A DNA stretch of 64,000 nucleotides from Lachnospiraceae bacterium oral taxon 500. Its GTDB lineage: Bacteria; Bacillota; Clostridia; Lachnospirales; Vallitaleaceae. Numbering within the stretch: position 1 is the stretch's first letter; the number at the start of each line of letters is the position of its first letter. The notes beneath the pieces are model-generated. The model ran no database searches, was not told the origin of the DNA, and worked only from the letters and a program-made list of their open reading frames with translations. The position numbers and the translations under genes were made by a program. This document shows, one piece after another, positions 54,600 to 62,664 of the stretch. The stretch covers positions 2,556,195 to 2,620,194 of the forward strand of contig CP027241.1 of NCBI GenBank assembly GCA_002999035.1, read 5' to 3'.

Positions 54600-55166
54600 C
54601 TAATCCGACACCACAATCTGATCCTTAATCTTCTGAAAAGCCTTACTCTTAATCCCCTTAATCCGCATAATATCCTCAATCCTGCGAAAAGCTCCCCGCT
54701 CCTGCCGATCTCTTATAATCAACTCCGCCTTCTTCTCCCCAATCCCCTTTAATGTCATCAATTCCGCCTTACCGGCCGTATTGATATTAACCTTTTTTCC
54801 CTCGCCATTATCCTCTATCCCTGTTTCCTTTGCCGCATCCTTCCCCCATGGCTCAGTCACTAAATCCTTTTCACTGCAAGCCGTGGCGTCCCGATTCTCC
54901 GGCTGCCCGCTGCCCGGCCGAACATCCTGCTTCTGATCACCCTCGTTTCCTGGCTTCACGCCTTGAGAATTAAGCTGATTCGGCTGAGAATCCATATTCT
55001 CCTGTTGGCCCAGTTCTTTAGAAGCTACTCCGTTCTCCGCCTCCTCTTGGCTCTGAGACACACTCTTAATCACAATCTGATTAGAACGCAGCATAGTAAA
55101 ATAAACAATCCCACCCGCCACAATCAAAAAAGACAGCAAAAAATACTTATAAATCCGATTCCTCAT
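54600..55166 (-). CDS. comEA: ComEA-family competence protein
   Basis: 188 residues. Residues 7-25 are a membrane anchor. A long hydrophilic linker (30-122, rich in Q, E, G, N) leads to the helix-hairpin-helix DNA-binding domain VNINTAGKAELMTLKGIGEKKAELIIRDRQERGAFRRIEDIMRIKGIKSKAFQKI (125-180). It binds incoming DNA outside the membrane and passes it to ComEC. GGAGGTGGCTT precedes the ATG. It seems to be the first gene of the regulator-kinase transcript. Confidence 0.93.
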   Translation of the reverse strand: MRNRIYKYFLLSFLIVAGGIVYFTMLRSNQIVIKSVSQSQEEAENGVASKELGQQENMDSQPNQLNSQGVKPGNEGDQKQDVRPGSGQPENRDATACSEKDLVTEPWGKDAAKETGIEDNGEGKKVNINTAGKAELMTLKGIGEKKAELIIRDRQERGAFRRIEDIMRIKGIKSKAFQKIKDQIVVSD

Positions 55167-55186
55167 AAGCCACCTCCGACTCCCTC

Positions 55187-55232
55187 AGTATATCCCTTTT
55201 TCTGAAAAAAGTCGTCCGCAATTTGTGGAATC
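55187..55232 (-). promoter_or_regulatory. Promoter region of comEA, with the box shared with the DUF5702 operon
   Basis: Minus strand: TTCCACAAATTGCGGACGAC (55211-55230); 18 nt after GACGAC (55211-55216) comes TATACT (55187-55192). The same box and spacing occur at 32270-32315. Confidence 0.55.
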
Positions 55233-55321
55233 CGATTAAAATTTGATGAGAAACGTAAATAAATTTTGAACAAGTATCAAGATATCATACACACAAATTC
55301 TAAACCTTTACCTAAGCCAGA

Positions 55322-55402
55322 GCGTGTTCTTTCTGCACGCAGCTCAACTGTCCGAAGCGTCCGCAGGACGCAAGTTTTGAACAAGTGCTGAAAGAACACG
55401 CG
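55322..55402. repeat. Hairpin related to the direct repeats at 52.5 and 53.8 kb
   Basis: GCGTGTTCTTTC (55322-55333) pairs with GAAAGAACACGC (55391-55402). The core CTCAACTGTCCGAA and TTGAACAAGTG is the same as inside the repeats at 52450 and 53704. Confidence 0.65.
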
Positions 55403-55409
55403 ACTAGCA

Positions 55410-55509
55410 CTCAACTTCCCCATAATCGAAGTGCTGTGCACTTCTGCCTGACGGGTTGTCTGTCTAAAAAAGACCGTTCTATTTTTGCAAAACATGGGAA
55501 AGTTGAGTT
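55410..55509. repeat. MITE-like repeat, 100 bp
   Basis: Ends ACTCAACTTCCCC (55410-55422) and GGGAAAGTTGAGTT (55496-55509), with one module CGAAGTGCTGTGCACTTCTGCC and the block CTAAAAAAGACCGTTCT. With the hairpin at 55322 it fills the 353-bp gap upstream of the flippase gene. Confidence 0.65.
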
Positions 55510-55519
55510 GTAAACCCAA

Positions 55520-57136
55520 CTATATCATCCTCTTCGCCAGCCCGGCCAGCCGCCCGCCAAAAGGCATCTCCTGCAATTCTTCTACCGAAACCACCCGTAA
55601 GCGAATAATCAAAACAAAATAAGCCGCCATCGCCACCAAAATTGCCAGCAAAGTTGCCGCCGCATTACCTAAAGCCCCATTCGGCAGAAAAATGTCAGCA
55701 ATCAAATAAGTCAAAAACGTCAAGCCGCCCATCAAAATGGAAGCCGCCGCCGGCCGGCCAAAAAGCCCGGCATAATTAAGCTGCATCTTTGACCGGCGCA
55801 CAACCGCCGATAAATTAAAATACGCTGATGCCGCCGAAAACACAATATTGGCATAAGCCGCTCCATACAAGTTCAAATTAAAAGCATAAAACACCAAAAA
55901 ATTAAACGCCACCTTAATCGCTATCGCCTTTAAAGCCGAGCGGACAGGAATCCCCACATGCCCCATGCCCTGCAGCAAGCCAACCGACAAAGTAGACACA
56001 CTGAAAAATAGAACCGTCACCGCGCCAATCCTTAAAATATCCGTCGTCACCTGCGCAAACTCATCCATCTTAAACAAAAGCTTTAAAATCGGCCCTGCCA
56101 GCACAAAAATCCCAACACTGGCCGGCATGGCAATCAGGACCGAACTCTTCAGTGCCGTACTAACCCGCTCCAGCATAGCCTGACGGTCAGCCAGCGCCGC
56201 CGCCGCCGAAATGCTCGGAATACTCGCCGCTGCCAAAGCCGAAGCAATTGCAATCGGCATGGTAATAATCAAAGTATATTTCCCGCTTAAAATCCCATTT
56301 AAAACCGCAATCTCGGTATGCGAATAATTATGAAAAAATAAAGCCCGGGAAAACATCATATCGTCAATAATAGTTGAAATATTAAAAGTCGCCGTCCCGA
56401 TTACAATCGGAATACTGGTCATTAAAATCGTCCGCCAAAGCCCCGGCAGTTGACCCAGTGTCAACGAATTTTGAGCCGTTACCGCCTTCGGCATCCGTCC
56501 ACGGTAAAGCCCGTACAAAAACAGTAAAAAGAAAAGCCCCATCAAAGCGCCGATTCCGGTTCCGATCGTACCGCCGGCAGCGGCCAGTTCCGCTCCCCCT
56601 TTTTTTATCAGCCACAACGGCAGCAAAATACTGAAAGTCGCGTTAAAAATCTGCTCAATAACCTGACTGACCGCCGTCGGCACCATGGTATTCATTCCCT
56701 GAAAATATCCCCGGAACGAGGACATCACCGCAAAAATCAAAAGCGACGGCGCCAAACACTTAATCGCCGTCTCCGCACCCGGAACATGAATAAAGTTGGC
56801 ATACGGAGCGGCAATATAAAATAAAGCAGCAGAAAAAAAGGCACTGATTAAGATATTCAGCCAAATGGAAGCCTTGAAAATCAAATGTGCTTCTTTTCTC
56901 TGCCGTAACGCCAGCTTGCCGGAAACAATCCGGGAAATTGCCGTCGGCATGCCATAACTGGAAACGATCAATAAATAAGTATAAATATTAAAGGCATTGT
57001 TATAATAGCCGTTCCCCTCATTTCCCAAAATATTAGTCATCGGAATCCGGTAAAGTACCCCGATGATTCGTACCAAAAGAGAGGCAGCCGCCAAAACAGC
57101 ACCTTGTTTGGCAATATGTATCGCTTTTTTGTCCAT
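55520..57136 (-). CDS. MOP-superfamily flippase (SpoVB/YtgP/MurJ-like polysaccharide biosynthesis protein)
   Basis: 538 residues with about 14 membrane segments. AKQGAVLAAASLLVRIIGVLYRIPMTNILGNEGNGYYNNAFNIYTY is the usual opening; FRGYFQGMNTMVPTAVSQVIEQIFNATFSI and GLLQGMGHVGIPVRSALKAIAIKVAFNF are typical of the SpoVB/YtgP clade. Members flip lipid-linked sugar precursors such as lipid II. It is separated from neighbours by repeats upstream and about 118 bp downstream of DUF3048; no other wall gene is adjacent. Confidence 0.9.
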   Translation of the reverse strand: MDKKAIHIAKQGAVLAAASLLVRIIGVLYRIPMTNILGNEGNGYYNNAFNIYTYLLIVSSYGMPTAISRIVSGKLALRQRKEAHLIFKASIWLNILISAFFSAALFYIAAPYANFIHVPGAETAIKCLAPSLLIFAVMSSFRGYFQGMNTMVPTAVSQVIEQIFNATFSILLPLWLIKKGGAELAAAGGTIGTGIGALMGLFFLLFLYGLYRGRMPKAVTAQNSLTLGQLPGLWRTILMTSIPIVIGTATFNISTIIDDMMFSRALFFHNYSHTEIAVLNGILSGKYTLIITMPIAIASALAAASIPSISAAAALADRQAMLERVSTALKSSVLIAMPASVGIFVLAGPILKLLFKMDEFAQVTTDILRIGAVTVLFFSVSTLSVGLLQGMGHVGIPVRSALKAIAIKVAFNFLVFYAFNLNLYGAAYANIVFSAASAYFNLSAVVRRSKMQLNYAGLFGRPAAASILMGGLTFLTYLIADIFLPNGALGNAAATLLAILVAMAAYFVLIIRLRVVSVEELQEMPFGGRLAGLAKRMI

Positions 57137-57254
57137 GATGTCCTCTTAAATGCTGTAATTACTTTCTCAGCTTCTCATGCTCCTCAAGCCGTCCGCGCTG
57201 CTTTACCGACAGCCCGGACGACAAATCCTTCAATCAAACCGCCTGTCTTTTTTG

Positions 57255-58415
57255 CTATTCTTCGCTCATCTCTACCAGATCAAGCCGTCCGGACGGATAA
57301 ACAGCAATCCAAGTTTTACCCGGATTAAGCAAAATCTCCTGGCCCTTTTCATCATAATAATGCGTCGTTTTAACATGCGATTCTTTTTTCCAGGTAATCG
57401 GTACCATCTTGCCGCGGGTAAAGAAATAACCCTTGCCCTCGCCAAGCAGCTTCATATCGACCCGGCCGGCATCGTCGCCCTTGATGTTCCAAACATCAAC
57501 AATCTGCAGAATAATATTAGTAAAACGCAATTGATTGCCGGTTTCCACATCAATATGCGGTTTGCCGAACTGAAAACGCAGATACTCTTTTTTCTCCTCA
57601 TCATAGGTAAAATAAGGTGTGTCAATATAGGAAAACGGCAGCTTTAAGGTATGAATCGTCTTACCCGCCGGCAGCAGAATTTCTTCATCCTGAGAAAAAT
57701 GCAGCTTCGTTCCGGTTTCCGGATTCGGTTCCTTCCGGTAATTTTGCTTTTCCCAGCCGATCATTACCCGGTCGTAGCTGGTATAAGTACTATGCGGTCG
57801 TTTCCGGTTAGGATCCAAATAAAAGGCAATATTGCTTAAATAACTGATGGAGTTGATATCCGAAATTTTAAGTTCCTTAATCGCCACCTCTCCCTGTGGT
57901 GACTGACCGGCATGCAGATAAATTGCGTCATGATCAAGTGCAAAATCCAGAAAATAATGACGGCAACTCCGCACCGGCCCGATTTTTTCATTATCAAATT
58001 CATGAAAAAGCGCAAATAAACGGGTAATTCCGCCCTCAGCCAAGGTTTCGTAAATCACCTCCGCCGACTCAATCCCCGACTGCGGCAGGGCATGCTCAAT
58101 ATTGCTGATCATAATCCCCACCGACCGGCGGTTCCTCAGGTCTTCCTGCATCGTCAGTCCGGATAAAGGACTTTTCGGCTTCCGCTTCTCCTCTTCCGCC
58201 AGCCGCTTTTTCTCCTCCTCCTCTTTTCTTTTTTCTTCGGCTATTCTGGCTTCCTCGGCCTGTCTTTGCTTTTCCTGCTCTTCCCTTTCCTGCTTCAGCT
58301 TTTCCTCGGCCGCCGCCTGCTTCTCCTCAAAGGTCGGCTCCTTTTTGCCGCAACTGGCTGCTGCTGCCGCCAGTATAATGCATAAACATGCCAACAGAAT
58401 CCTTTGATATTTCAT
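57255..58415 (-). CDS. DUF3048 (YerB-like) lipoprotein
   Basis: 386 residues. Lipobox LAAAAASC gives a lipidated Cys22. Residues 28-78 are a Glu/Lys/Arg coiled coil, then two DUF3048 domains (RSVGIMISNIEHALPQSGIESAEVIYETLAEGGITRLFALFHEF and the C-terminal IDTPYFTYDEEKKEYLRFQFGKPHID, GKMVPITWKKESHVKTTHYYDEKGQEILLNPGKTWIAVY). Function of YerB is unknown; it is extracytoplasmic. RBS precedes the ATG, which lies 16 bp after ybeY. Confidence 0.92.
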   Translation of the reverse strand: MKYQRILLACLCIILAAAAASCGKKEPTFEEKQAAAEEKLKQEREEQEKQRQAEEARIAEEKRKEEEEKKRLAEEEKRKPKSPLSGLTMQEDLRNRRSVGIMISNIEHALPQSGIESAEVIYETLAEGGITRLFALFHEFDNEKIGPVRSCRHYFLDFALDHDAIYLHAGQSPQGEVAIKELKISDINSISYLSNIAFYLDPNRKRPHSTYTSYDRVMIGWEKQNYRKEPNPETGTKLHFSQDEEILLPAGKTIHTLKLPFSYIDTPYFTYDEEKKEYLRFQFGKPHIDVETGNQLRFTNIILQIVDVWNIKGDDAGRVDMKLLGEGKGYFFTRGKMVPITWKKESHVKTTHYYDEKGQEILLNPGKTWIAVYPSGRLDLVEMSEE

Positions 58416-58431
58416 TTTCTCCCCCTTTGGT

Positions 58432-58923
58432 TTAACGGTTAATATTCATTTCCTTCAGCATTTCTTCCTGGCGGCCAAACATCTCCGCCTCTTCCTCCGC
58501 CGTCATATGATCATAGCCGACCAAATGCAGGAGGCTATGCACAATTAAAAACGCAACCTCCCTCTCTAAACTATGCCCATATTCCGCCGCCTGCTCCTCG
58601 GCTTTCGCAAAACATAAAATAATATCACCCAAAAAGATATTCCCGGTTTCCGGATTTAAGGCACTGACATCGGCCTGAGAAAAGGCCGCTTCCTCCATTG
58701 GGCTTTCAAAGAAAAGCATAGGAAAAGACAACACATCCGTTACACTGTCAATCTCTCTTTGCTCGGCATTCAACTCCCGGATTTCCTCCGGCGTGACAAT
58801 ATTGAGGCAGATATCAACCGCCGCCGGCAAGGCCAGCAAAGCAACTGCCCGTTCCGCTGTCCGGGCAGCAAACTCCGCCATTTCCCTATTCATTAATTCA
58901 TTCATGTCATAAAATTCAATCAT
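58432..58923 (-). CDS. ybeY: Endoribonuclease YbeY
   Basis: 163 residues. NIVTPEEIRELNAEQREIDSVTDVLSFPM and the zinc-site HSLLHLVGYDHMTAEEEAEMF (HxxxHxxxxxH) are diagnostic. It processes rRNA 3' ends. Its start is 1 nt after the stop of the PgpH-like gene, in the conserved phoH-pgpH-ybeY order. Confidence 0.96.
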   Translation of the reverse strand: MIEFYDMNELMNREMAEFAARTAERAVALLALPAAVDICLNIVTPEEIRELNAEQREIDSVTDVLSFPMLFFESPMEEAAFSQADVSALNPETGNIFLGDIILCFAKAEEQAAEYGHSLEREVAFLIVHSLLHLVGYDHMTAEEEAEMFGRQEEMLKEMNINR

Positions 58924-60477
58924 TTATATTCTCCCATAACTGATTCGCTCATGATAAAGCCCCCGGTAAACCGCCACAAAAGAAGCCTTCGTCCGGTCAA
59001 ACTCTTTAAAAGACAAGCCCGATTCAATCAGTTGATTTTCCATCACTAACTGCGCCGTCACCTGATCAATTATCTGCTCAATCCGCTCCAGATTCCGCTC
59101 TGCTTCCGGCAAACTCTTAATCGTTGCCTCTGCGACATCAGCCATCATCACAATCGCCGCTTCCTTGCTTTGCGGCTTCGGCCCCGGATAGCGGTAAGCT
59201 TCAAGCGGAACTTCCGCTCCTCCGCTTTGACTTAACGCCTTTTGATAAAAATAAATTACCAACCGGTCACCATGATGCTCCCGAATAAAGGCTGTAACCG
59301 CTTTCGGCAAGCGAATCTTTTTAGCCATCCGCAGCCCTTCCTCAACATGACCGATAATGATGGCGGCGCTTTCCTGCGGCGGCAGAAAATCATGCGGATT
59401 TTCACCGGCCTGATTTTCAATAAAATAATTCGGATTTTTTAATTTGCCGATATCATGATACATCGCGCCGGTTCTGACCAGCAACGCATCAAGCTTTAAG
59501 TCAATTGCCGCCTTTTCCGCTAAATTAGCCACCATTAAACTGTGATGATATGTTCCCGGCGCTTCCCGCAACAATTGCTGCAGCACCTCATTATTGGTAT
59601 TGGCCAATTCCATCAGTTTATTGGGCGTAACTACGTCAAAAGCCGATTCCCACAAAGGAAGGCTTCCCATTAAGAAAATCACCGAAACCAAGCTGTTAAT
59701 CATGCCGTAAACTAAGTTCAGCCACACAAACCCCTGGATGTTACCGGTTCTGGCCAAATGTCCGAACAGCACCAGCAGCCCAAACGCCGCCATACTGGCC
59801 AGTGCGATATAAATAACATTTTTCCGCTGCCGAATATAGGGTAAAAGCTGATGACTCAACAGAATCATGCTTAAAAAAATCAAAATATCCACCCAATCCA
59901 GTTCTCCGGTCGCCGCCACCAGCAGCACCGCCCCAAAACCATACATCAGCGCAATATCCTGAGCAAACACCGTCGCCGTCAGCATAATAACCAACAAAAG
60001 CGGCATCAGATAAGGCAAAGGCCCGACCAGATACATTGACGGCACAATGCCGACCAGCAAAAAGCAAGCTAAGAGAATTACGTTTTTCAGCTCCGTAATT
60101 TTATCCCGTTGAAAAAAGTAAAAATAGCTGGTCAAAAGCCCGGACAGCAGCAACAAAAAAACCAGTTTAAAGCCGACAATCACAAAGTTCTGAGAGTTCT
60201 GCAAAATCGTAAAAGCGCCGTTCAGGGAAATGATCAAAAAAGTCAGCGCCATTACTAATGTGTGAACAAATTCTTTATTTTTGGCTTTATCCGGCTGTTT
60301 CACAAAAGCAGCCGCCCTTTCTTCCTCCGGTAGTTCCTCCGTTTCTGCCGCTTCTGCTGCTTCCGCCGTTTCCTCTATTTCTGTCATTTCCGCTGTCTGC
60401 GGTACGGGCGGCATGATGTCCGCCGCGGTTTCCGGCTGCTCCGGCCGAATGATATTTTCATCCTGCTTTTTATCCAT
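58924..60477 (-). CDS. PgpH-like HD-domain cyclic-di-AMP phosphodiesterase lacking the large extracellular domain
   Basis: 517 residues; PgpH is normally near 700. An acidic Ala/Glu head (1-65) leads to TM1 (about 72-93); the next hydrophobic segment follows almost at once (98-120), so the 7TMR-HDED extracellular domain is absent. About seven segments run to 275, then the HD phosphodiesterase domain: GTYHHSLMVANLAEKAA (His311/312), MYHDIGKL (His341-Asp342), FLPPQESAAIIIGHVEEG and FIREHHGDR. In other Bacillota such enzymes degrade c-di-AMP; the assignment rests on HD sequence and the phoH-ybeY neighbourhood. Confidence 0.9.
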   Translation of the reverse strand: MDKKQDENIIRPEQPETAADIMPPVPQTAEMTEIEETAEAAEAAETEELPEEERAAAFVKQPDKAKNKEFVHTLVMALTFLIISLNGAFTILQNSQNFVIVGFKLVFLLLLSGLLTSYFYFFQRDKITELKNVILLACFLLVGIVPSMYLVGPLPYLMPLLLVIMLTATVFAQDIALMYGFGAVLLVAATGELDWVDILIFLSMILLSHQLLPYIRQRKNVIYIALASMAAFGLLVLFGHLARTGNIQGFVWLNLVYGMINSLVSVIFLMGSLPLWESAFDVVTPNKLMELANTNNEVLQQLLREAPGTYHHSLMVANLAEKAAIDLKLDALLVRTGAMYHDIGKLKNPNYFIENQAGENPHDFLPPQESAAIIIGHVEEGLRMAKKIRLPKAVTAFIREHHGDRLVIYFYQKALSQSGGAEVPLEAYRYPGPKPQSKEAAIVMMADVAEATIKSLPEAERNLERIEQIIDQVTAQLVMENQLIESGLSFKEFDRTKASFVAVYRGLYHERISYGRI

Positions 60478-60670
60478 GTTTTCTCCTTTCTCGGTTTATC
60501 TCCATTCCTGTCTTTCGTCTGCTCTGCCACTCGTCCCGCCTGCCGCCAATTTTAAGCACTCTGCTGTACCAACTTAAAGCGACTCCATCCGGAAAGAGGG
60601 CGTTTCACTGCTCAAAAGCCGCACTATCAGGTTTATCCGGTTTCAATCACTCTGCCGCTTACTGTCTCCC

Positions 60671-61675
60671 TCATTGATGCATACGGCGGCCGGCCGATTT
60701 ATATCTGTCCGGTTTACTATGATTTTTTTTGTTTTCTTCTTTTTCATAGGCATTGATAATCTTCTGCACCAGCGGATGGCGGACAACGTCTTTGGACGTC
60801 AGCCGGCAAATTCCAACCTCATCAATATTTTTTAAAATTTTCATGGCCGATTCCAGTCCCGATTCCTTATCAAAGGGCAAATCCTTCTGCGTGATGTCAC
60901 CGGTGATAATCGCCTTGGAGCCGAAGCCAATTCGGGTTAAAAACATCTTCATCTGCGCCGGCGTTGTATTTTGCGCTTCATCCAGCACAATATAGGCATT
61001 GTCCAGTGTTCTGCCCCGCATATAAGCCAGCGGCGCTACTTCAATCAAGCCCTTTTCCATATTTTTCAAAAAACTCTCCGCCCCCATAATCTCATACAGA
61101 GCGTCATATAGCGGCCTTAAATAAGGGTCTACCTTCGATTGCAGGTCGCCCGGCAAAAACCCCAGCTTCTCGCCCGCTTCAATCGCCGGCCGGGTCAAAA
61201 TAATCCGGCTGACCTCATTATTTTTAAAAGCCGTAATCGCCTTAGCCATAGCAATATAAGTTTTACCCGTACCGGCCGGCCCCACGCCGAACACAATCAT
61301 ATATTTATTCAGCATATCCAGATATTGCTTTTGACCAAAGGTTTTGGGTCGGATATATTTGCCTCTGGTAGTAACGCAAATAAAATCGTCATACAAAGAA
61401 GAAACGCTCTCACCGGTTGATTCCTTGGCCATGGTAATCGCATAGTCCACATTCTGCTCCTCCAGCGCCTTTTGCTTTTTGGTCAAATCCAGCAGCTGGT
61501 CAATCACATTCCCTGCCATCTTAACGTTTTTTTCATCGCCCATGATTTTAACCTGCCCATCCCGATTAGTGATAAATACATCCAGATTCTTTTCAATTTT
61601 CTTTATATTATTATCATACTCTCCGAATAAAATCGGCAGCATATCGGATTCCGCTACAATTTTTTCTTCCGCCAT
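60671..61675 (-). CDS. PhoH-family ATPase
   Basis: 334 residues. VFGVGPAGTGKTYIAMAKAI (Walker A, 132-139), ILTRPAIEAGEKLGFLPGDLQSKVDPYLRPLYDAL, YIVLDEAQNTTPAQMKMFLTRIGFGSKAIITGD (Walker B and motif III) are PhoH signatures, and the N-terminus has a KH-like segment (40-65). PhoH works with YbeY in rRNA quality control. Located 193 bp upstream of the PgpH-like gene. Confidence 0.95.
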   Translation of the reverse strand: MAEEKIVAESDMLPILFGEYDNNIKKIEKNLDVFITNRDGQVKIMGDEKNVKMAGNVIDQLLDLTKKQKALEEQNVDYAITMAKESTGESVSSLYDDFICVTTRGKYIRPKTFGQKQYLDMLNKYMIVFGVGPAGTGKTYIAMAKAITAFKNNEVSRIILTRPAIEAGEKLGFLPGDLQSKVDPYLRPLYDALYEIMGAESFLKNMEKGLIEVAPLAYMRGRTLDNAYIVLDEAQNTTPAQMKMFLTRIGFGSKAIITGDITQKDLPFDKESGLESAMKILKNIDEVGICRLTSKDVVRHPLVQKIINAYEKEENKKNHSKPDRYKSAGRRMHQ

Positions 61676-61830
61676 TCCACTCCTCCGTTCCTTATCTTCC
61701 GGTTTCTCTGGTTTGATAGCTCAAGTTTTCCCTGTCAAAAGCTTCTTTTTTCTGCCCGGTGAAAAAATGCCGGCTTTTCCGTAAATGCCAGGCATCAAAG
61801 CACTGCGTGTTTTTGTACCGGTCAGCCGTA

Positions 61831-62661
61831 TCAGCTCTTGGGGTTTAAAAGTTCAATATCCATACTGCCGGAACGAAATCCAGCCACATCTAAGGTTAAA
61901 TAAACAAAGCCCAACTCCGCTGCTTTGGCTAGGGCTTCCTCCCGTCTGGCCAAAAAGCAGGCAAACTCCTCCGGCAGCAACTCCACCCGCAAAATCGGCT
62001 GATGAAAGCGAACCCGTATCTGACTAAGACCAAAGCCGCGCAAAAATTCCTCTAACTCCGCCAAGCGACCAATCACCGCCTCATCCAAAAAATCTCCATA
62101 GGGAAACCGGGTTGCATAGCAAGATCCCGACGGCTTATCCGCCAAAAACAGCCCTAATTCTTTGGCATAGGCCCTGATCTCGGCTTTGGTCAGACCACAC
62201 TCAGCCAGGGGGCTTTTTACCCCCAGCTCCTCCAAAGCCTTCTTGCCCGGGCGGTAAACCTTCAAATCATCGGCATTGGTGCCGTCAATGATATGCCCGT
62301 AGTTTTCGGCTTGAGCCAGCTCCAAAACCCGCTGAAACAAGTTCTTTTTGCACAAATAGCAGCGATCCTGCGGATTATGCCGAATGGAATCCGGAATTTG
62401 CACTCCGGGCCGAACCAAACGATGCCTCAGCTGATACATGGCGCAAAGCCTGCCGGCGGTTTCCGTTTCTTCGGCCGGATATAAAACCGTCTGAAAAGTG
62501 ACTGCTAAAAATCGCTCCCTGTCCCCTTCCGGCAGCCCGCCGACGCAGGCCAGCAGCAAAGCGCTGTCTACGCCGCCGGATAAGGCCAAAATCAAGCCTT
62601 CTTTTAAATACGCCGCTAAAACGGCTGTTAATTTTTCTTTCTTAGCTGCAATATCCTTCAA
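61831..62661 (-). CDS. larE: ATP-dependent sacrificial sulfur transferase LarE
   Basis: 276 residues. The PP-loop LILALSGGVDSALLLA (23-38) binds ATP; Cys181 in KPSGSCYATRFPYG occupies the position of the sacrificial cysteine (Cys176 in the Lactiplantibacillus plantarum enzyme). Cys101 and Cys104 form a CxxC that may bind a cluster in some LarE types. LarE donates sulfur for the nickel-pincer nucleotide cofactor of lactate racemase. It lies 3 bp downstream of larC. Confidence 0.93.
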   Translation of the reverse strand: MKDIAAKKEKLTAVLAAYLKEGLILALSGGVDSALLLACVGGLPEGDRERFLAVTFQTVLYPAEETETAGRLCAMYQLRHRLVRPGVQIPDSIRHNPQDRCYLCKKNLFQRVLELAQAENYGHIIDGTNADDLKVYRPGKKALEELGVKSPLAECGLTKAEIRAYAKELGLFLADKPSGSCYATRFPYGDFLDEAVIGRLAELEEFLRGFGLSQIRVRFHQPILRVELLPEEFACFLARREEALAKAAELGFVYLTLDVAGFRSGSMDIELLNPKS

Positions 62662-62664
62662 TTT

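Noticed and set aside
55277-55519. 80-codon minus-strand open frame upstream of comEA
   Set aside because: It runs across two palindromic repeat elements and has no ribosome site or recognisable protein sequence.
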